Source: Drosophila persimilis (lineage: Eukaryota; Arthropoda; Insecta; Diptera; Drosophilidae). From it: a DNA stretch of 64,000 bases. This document shows positions 58,200 to 64,000 of the stretch, piece after piece. The position numbers and the translations under genes are program-made. Where the stretch lies: the NCBI RefSeq assembly GCF_003286085.1, contig NW_020825314.1, positions 1 through 64,000 on the forward strand, given 5' to 3'. How positions within the stretch are numbered: the first letter of the stretch is position 1; each line of letters starts with the position of its first letter. Under the pieces are notes generated by a model that was given only the letters and a program-made list of their open reading frames with translations, was not told the origin of the DNA and made no database searches.

Positions 58200-60558
58200 G
58201 AGGTAAATGTTCTGCCAGCGGAGATTAGTTTTCTGCCGGCGGAGAAACGTAATTCGTCAGCGGGGATAAGTTGTCCGGCAGGGGATATAGATTTCCCGCC
58301 GCCGGAGATAAGTTTTCTGCCAGCGTAGAGACGTATTTTGTTAGCAGAGATAAGTTGTCCGGCAGGGGATATAGATTTCCCGCCACCGGAAGTAAGTTTT
58401 CCGCCAGCGGAGAGACGTATTTCGTTAGCAGAGATAAGCTGTCCGGCAGGGGATATAAATTTCCCGCCGCCGGAAGTAAATGTTCTGCCAGCGGAGATCA
58501 GTTTTGTGCCGGCGGAGAAACGTAGCTCGTCAGCGGAAATAAAATGTCCGCCAGCGCAGATAAGAAGTCTGTCAGCGGAGAAAAGTTTTCCGCCAGCAGA
58601 TATAAATTTCCCGCCGCCGGAGATAAGTTTTCCGCCAGCGGAGAGACGTATTTCGTTAGCAGAGATAAGCTGTTCGGCAGGGGATTTAAATTTCCCGCCG
58701 CCGGAGGTAAATGTTCTGCCAGCAGAGATAAGTTTTCTGCCGGCGGAGGAACGTAGTTCGTCAGCAGATATAAGTTTTCTGCAAGCGGGTAGACGTATTT
58801 CGTCAGCAGAGATAAGTTGTCCGGCAGGGTATATATATTTCCCGCCACCGGAAATAAGTTTTCCGCCAGCGGAGAGACGTATTTCGTTAGCAGAGATAAG
58901 TTGTCAGGCCGGCGATATAATGTTCTCGCCGCCGGAGATAAGTTTTCTGCAAGCGGAGAGACGTATTTAGTTAGCAGAGATAAGTTGTCAGGCCGGGGAT
59001 ATAATGTTCTCGCCGCCGGAGATAAGTTTTCTGCAAGCGAAGAGACGTATTTCGTCAGCAGAGATAAGTTTTCTGCAAGCGTAGAGACGTATTTCGTCAG
59101 CAGAGATAAGTTGTCCGGCAGGGGATATATATTTCCCGCCACCGGAAATAAGTTTTCCGCCAGCGAAGAGACGTATTTCGTTAGCAAAGATAAGTTGTCC
59201 GGCAGGGGATATAATGTTCTCACCGCCGTAGATAAGTTTTCTGCCAGCGTAGAGACGTATTTCGTCAGCAGAGATAAGTTGTCCTGCAGGGAATATATAT
59301 TTCCCGCCACCGGAAATAAGTTTTTCGTCAGCAGAAATAAGTTTTCTGCCAGCGAAGAGACGTATTTCGTCAGCAGAGATAAGTTGTCCGGCAGGGGATA
59401 TATATTTCCCGCCACCGGAGGTAAATGTTCTGCCAGCGGAGATTAGTTTTCTGCCGGCGGAGAAACGTAATTCGTCAGCGGGGATAAGTTGTCCGGCAGG
59501 GGATATAGATTTCCCGCCGCCGGAGATAAGTTTTCTGCCAGCGTAGAGACGTATTTTGTTAGCAGAGATAAGTTGTCCGGCAGGGGATATAGATTTCCCG
59601 CCACCGGAAGTAAGTTTTCCGCCAGCGGAGAGACGTATTTCGTTAGCAGAGATAAGCTGTCCGGCAGGGGATATAAATTTCCCGCCGCCGGAAGTAAATG
59701 TTCTGCCAGCGGAGATCAGTTTTGTGCCGGCGGAGAAACGTAGCTCGTCAGCGGAAATAAAATGTCCGCCAGCGCAGATAAGATGTCTGTCAGCGGAGAA
59801 AAGTTTTCCGCCAGCAGATATAAATTTCCCGCCGCCGGAGATAAGTTTTCCGCCAGCGGAGAGACGTATTTCGTTAGCAGAGATAAGCTGTTCGGCAGGG
59901 GATATAAATTTCCCGCCGCCGGAGGTAAATGTTCTGCCAGCAGAGATAAGTTTTCTGCCGGCGGAGGAACGTAGTTCGTCAGCAGATATAAGTTTTCTGC
60001 AAGCGGGTAGACGTATTTCGTCAGCAGAGATAAGTTGTCCGGCAGGGTATATATATTTCCCGCCACCGGAAATAAGTTTTCCGCCAGCGGAGAGACGTAT
60101 TTCGTTAGCAGAGATAAGTTGTCAGGCCGGCGATATAATGTTCTCGCCGCCGGAGATAAGTTTTCTGCAAGCGGAGAGACGTATTTAGTTAGCAGAGATA
60201 AGTTGTCAGGCCGGGGATATAATGTTCTCGCCGCCGGAGATAAGTTTTCTGCAAGCGAAGAGACGTATTTCGTCAGCAGAGATAAGTTTTCTGCAAGCGT
60301 AGAGACGTATTTCGTCAGCAGAGATAAGTTGTCCGGCAGGGGATATATATTTCCCGCCACCGGAAATAAGTTTTCCGCCAGCGAAGAGACGTATTTCGTT
60401 AGCAAAGATAAGTTGTCCGGCAGGGGATATAATGTTCTCACCGCCGTAGATAAGTTTTCTGCCAGCGTAGAGACGTATTTCGTCAGCAGAGATAAGTTGT
60501 CCTGCAGGGAATATATATTTCCCGCCACCGGAAATAAGTTTTTCGTCAGCAGAAATAA
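58200..60558. repeat. 1218-bp tandem duplication
   Basis: 58 x 21 bp. Copies about 58200-59340 and 59418-60558. Shared rare features: GATCAGTTTTGTGCCGGCG (58497 and 59715), AAGCGGGTAGACGTATTTCG, GGCCGGCGATATAATG and TTGTCCTGCAGGGAATATA. The copies differ at only a few bases, for example GATAAGAAGTCTGTC versus GATAAGATGTCTGTC. Confidence 0.92.
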
Positions 60559-61795
60559 GTTTTCTGCAAGCGGAGAGACGTATTTCGTCAGCAGAGATAA
60601 GTTGTCCTGCAGGGAATATATATTTCCCGCCACCGGATATAAGTTTTTCGTCAGCAGAAATACGTTTTCTGCAAGCGGAGAAACGTATTTCGTCAGCAGA
60701 GATAAGTTGTCCGGCAGGGGATGTATATTTCCCGCCGCCGGAGGTAAATGTTCTGCCAGCGGAGATCAGTTTTCTGCCGGCGTAGAGACGTATTTCGTTA
60801 GCAGAGATAAGCTGTCCGGCAGGGAATATAAATTTCCCGCATCCGGATGTAAATGTTCTGCCAGCGGAGATCAGTTTTCTGCCGGCGGAGAAACGTAGCT
60901 CGTCAGCGGAAATAAAATGTAAGCCAGCGGAGATAAGATGTCTGTCAGCGGAGAAAAGTTTTCCGCCAGCAGATATAAATTTCCCGCCACCGCAGATAAG
61001 TTTTCCGCCAGCGGAGAGATGTATTTTGTCAGCCGTGATAAGATGTCCGGCAGGGTATATAAATTTCCCGCCACCGGAAATTAGTTCTCCGCCAGCGGAG
61101 AGACGTATTTCGTCAGCAGAGATAAGTTTTCTGCCAGCGGAGGAACGTAGTTCGTCTGTGGAGATAAGTTGTCCGGCAGGTGATACATATTTCCCGCCAC
61201 CGGAAATTAGTTTTCCGCCAGCGGAGAGAATTATTTCGTCAGCAAAGATAAGTTGTCCGGCAGGGGATATAGATTTCCCGCCGCCGGAGATAAGTTTTCT
61301 GCCAGCGGAGAGACGTATTTTGTCAGCAGAGATAAGTTGTCCGGCAGGGGATATAGATTTTCCGCCACCGGAAGTAAATGTTCTGCCAGCGGAGATCAGT
61401 TTTCTGCCGGCGGAGAAACGTAGCTCGTCAGCGGAAATAAAATGTCCGTCAGGGGATGTAAATTTCCCGCCGTCGGAGATAAGATTTCTGCCAGTGGATA
61501 ATCGTAGTTCGTCAGCGGAGATAAATTGTCTGCCAGCGGAGATAAGTTGTCCGCAAGCGGATATAGATTTCCCGGCACCGGAAATAAGTTTTCTGCCAGC
61601 GTAGAGACGTATTTCGTCAGCAGAGATAAGTTGTCCTGCAGGGAATATATATTTCCCGCCACCGGAAATAAGTTTTTCGTCAGCAGAAATACGTTTTCTG
61701 CAAGCGGAGAAACGTATTTCGTCAGCAGAGATAAGTTGTCCGGCAGGGGATGTATATTTCCCGCCGCCGGAGGTAAATGTTCTGCCAGCGGAGAT

Positions 61796-63180
61796 CAGTT
61801 TTCTGCCGGCGGAAAAACGTAATTCGTCAGCGGGGATAAATTGTCCGTCAGGGGATGTAAATTTCCCGCCGTCGGAGATAAGATTTCTGCCAGTGGATAA
61901 TCGTAGTCCGTCAGCGGAGATAAATTGTCTGCCAGCGAAGATAAGTTGTCTGCAAGCGGATATAGATTTCCCGGCACCGGAAATAAGTTTTCTGCCAGCG
62001 TAGAGACGTATTTCGTCAGCAGAGATAAGTTGTCCTGCAGGGAATATATATTTCCCGCCACCGGAAATAAGTTTTTCGTCAGCAGAAATAAGTTTTCTGC
62101 AAGCGGAGAGACGTATTTCGTCAGCAGAGATAAGTTGTCCGGCAGGGGATATATATTTCCCGCCACCGGAAATAAGTTTTCCGCCAGCGGAGAGACGTAT
62201 TTCGTTAGCAGAGATAAGCTGTCCGCCAGGGGATATAAATTTCCCGCCGCCGGAGGTAAATGTTCTGCCAGCGGAGATCAGTTTTCTGCCGGCGGAGAAA
62301 CGTAATTTGTCAGCGGGTATAAATTGTCCGTCAGGGGATGTAAATTTCCCGCCGTCGGAGATACGATTTCTGCCAGTGGAGAATCGTAGTTCGTCAACGG
62401 AGATAAATTGTCTGCCAGCGGAGATAAGTTGTCCGCCAGTGGATATAGATTTCCCGGCGCCGGAGATAAGTTTTCTGCCAGCGTAGAGACGTATTTCGTC
62501 AGCAGAGATAAGTTGTCCTGCAGGGAATATATATTTCCCGCCACCGGAATTAAGTTTTTCGTCAGCAGAAATAAGTTTTCTGCAAGCGGAGAGACGTATT
62601 TCGTCAGCAGAGATAAGTTATCCGGCAGGGGATATATATTTCCCGCCACCGGAAATAAGTTTTCCGCCGGCGGAGAGACGTATTTCGTTAGCAGAGATAA
62701 GCTGTCCGCCAGGGGATATAAATTTCCCGCCGCCGGAGGTAAATGTTCTGCCAGCGGAGATCAGTTTTCTGCCGGCGGAGAAACGTAATTTGTCAGCGGG
62801 TATAAATTGTCCGTCAGGGGATGTAAATTTCCCGCCGTCGGAGATACGATTTCTGCCAGTGGAGAATCGTAGTTCGTCAACGGAGATAAATTGTCTGCCA
62901 GCGGAGATAAGTTGTCCGCCAGTGGATATAGATTTCCCGGCGCCGGAGATAAGTTTTCTGCCAGCGTAGAGACGTATTTCGTCAGCAGAGATAAGTTGTC
63001 CTGCAGGGAATATATATTTCCCGCCACCGGAATTAAGTTTTTCGTCAGCAGAAATAAGTTTTCTGCAAGCGGAGAGACGTATTTCGTCAGCAGAGATAAG
63101 TTATCCGGCAGGGGATATATATTTCCCGCCACCGGAAATAAGTTTTCCGCCGGCGGAGAGACGTATTTCGTTAGCAGAGA
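61796..63180. repeat. 483-bp higher-order repeat, three copies
   Basis: 23 x 21 bp. Copies start near 61796, 62279 and 62762. Copies 2 and 3 look identical over at least 400 bp (both carry GTCAGCGGGTATAAATTG, GTCAACGGAGATAAATTG and GGAATTAAGTTTTTCGTC), whereas copy 1 differs at several sites, so the last duplication is very recent. Confidence 0.92.
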
Positions 63181-64000
63181 TAAGTTGTCAGGCCGGAGAT
63201 ATCAATTTCTCGCCGCCGGAAATTAGTTCTCCGCCAGCGGAGAGACGTATTTCGTCAGCAGAGATAAGTTTTCTGCAAGCGGAGGAACGTAGTTCGTCTG
63301 TGGAGATAAGTTGTCCGGTAGGTGATACATATTTCCCGCCACCGGAAATTAGTTTTCCGCCAGCGGAGAGACGTATTTGGTCAGCAGAGATAAGTTGTCC
63401 GGCAGGGGATATAGATTTTCCGCCACCGGAAGTAAATGTTCTGCCGGTGGAGAAACGTAATTTGTCAGCGGGGATAAATTGTCCGTCAGGGGATGTAAAT
63501 TTCCCGCCGTCGGAGATACGATTTCTGCCAGTGGAGAATCGTACTTCGTCATCGGAGATAAATTGTCTGCCAGCGGAGATAAGTTGTCCGCCAGCGGATA
63601 TAGATTTCCCGGCGCCGGAGATAAGTTTTCTGCCAGCGTAGAGACGTATTTCGTCAGCAGAGATAAGTTATCCGGCAGGGGATATATATTTCCCGCCACC
63701 GCAGATAAGTTTTCCGCCAGCGGAGAGATGTATTTTGTCAGCCGAGATAAGATGTCCGGCAGGGTATATAAATTTCCCGCCACCGGAAATTAGTTCTCCG
63801 CCAGCGGAGAGACGTATTTCGTCAGCAGAGATAAGTTTTCTGCAAGCGGAGGAACGTAGTTCGTCTGTGGAGATAAGTTGTCCGGTAGGTGATACATATT
63901 TCCCGCCACCGGAAATTAGTTTTCCGCCAGCGGAGAGACGTATTTCGTCAGCAAAGATAAGTTGTCCGGCAGGGGATATAGATTTCCCGCCACCGGAGAT

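Larger units (their letters stand above)
46166..64000. repeat. 21-bp satellite, block III
   Basis: Same 21-mer family, with its own common variants: GCTGTCCGGCATGGGATAT (46.4-48.7 kb), GGAAATTTCCCGCCGTCGG-type D monomers with GTAAATTTCCC (47-53 kb and 61-63.6 kb), GTTGTCAGGCCGGGGATATA followed by ATGTTCTCGCCGCC (47.5-60.3 kb), and TTTTTCGTCAGCAGAAATAA (59.3-63.1 kb). Continues past the window end. No gene seen. Confidence 0.96.

Noticed and set aside
1721..64000. CRISPR array, because of short regularly spaced repeats
   Set aside because: There are no unique spacers; the repeats are contiguous 21-mers in a eukaryotic context without cas genes.
1721..64000. CENP-B box in the 21-mer (TTCG within ATTTCGTCAGCAG)
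   Set aside because: The required A and CGGG positions after TTCG do not match in any common monomer class.

Overview
This window looks like pericentromeric or centromere-proximal heterochromatin of a Drosophila, with no host gene that I can support. The insect-type retrotransposons and a nested element with the ends and body of the DINE-1/INE-1 (ISY/SGM) Helitron class point to Drosophila, most plausibly the obscura group (D. miranda / D. pseudoobscura relatives). The species is inferred from memory of these families, not proven. About 81% of the window is tandem satellite and about 19% is transposable element.

Layout: (1) 1-1720, a ~170-bp satellite organised as four-unit higher-order repeats of ~679 bp. 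(2) 1721-29704, an unrelated satellite with a 21-bp base period, usually four distinct 21-mers (here A, B, C, D) in fixed order as an 84-bp unit, which is itself copied in blocks of 0.3 to 5 kb. (3) 29710-34628, a Ty1/copia-type LTR retrotransposon with 204-bp LTRs differing at one base, a 5-bp target duplication (GATAG), a primer site matching the initiator-tRNA anticodon arm, and one visible lesion in gag-pol. (4) 34629-38959, more 21-bp satellite. (5) 38960-46161, a gypsy-type (errantivirus-like) LTR element with a 4-bp target duplication (TGTA), tRNA-Lys-type primer site, intact gag, a T TTT TTA frameshift site, broken pol and an env remnant; a ~1.1-kb Helitron-like element sits in its leader. 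(6) 46162-64000, 21-bp satellite that runs off the window end.

Both retroelements interrupt single 21-mers, and removing each element plus one target duplication restores the satellite phase exactly, so both inserted into a pre-existing array. Because 21 and 84 are multiples of three, the satellite carries very long open frames (up to 959 codons) on both strands at once; I treat these as by-products of the period, not as genes. The main interest is the nested repeat architecture: nearly every duplication length (273, 483, 777, 1218, 1575, 1743 bp) is an exact multiple of 21, the exceptions being explained by single-base phase slips, and several copies look nearly identical, so the array is being reshaped recently.
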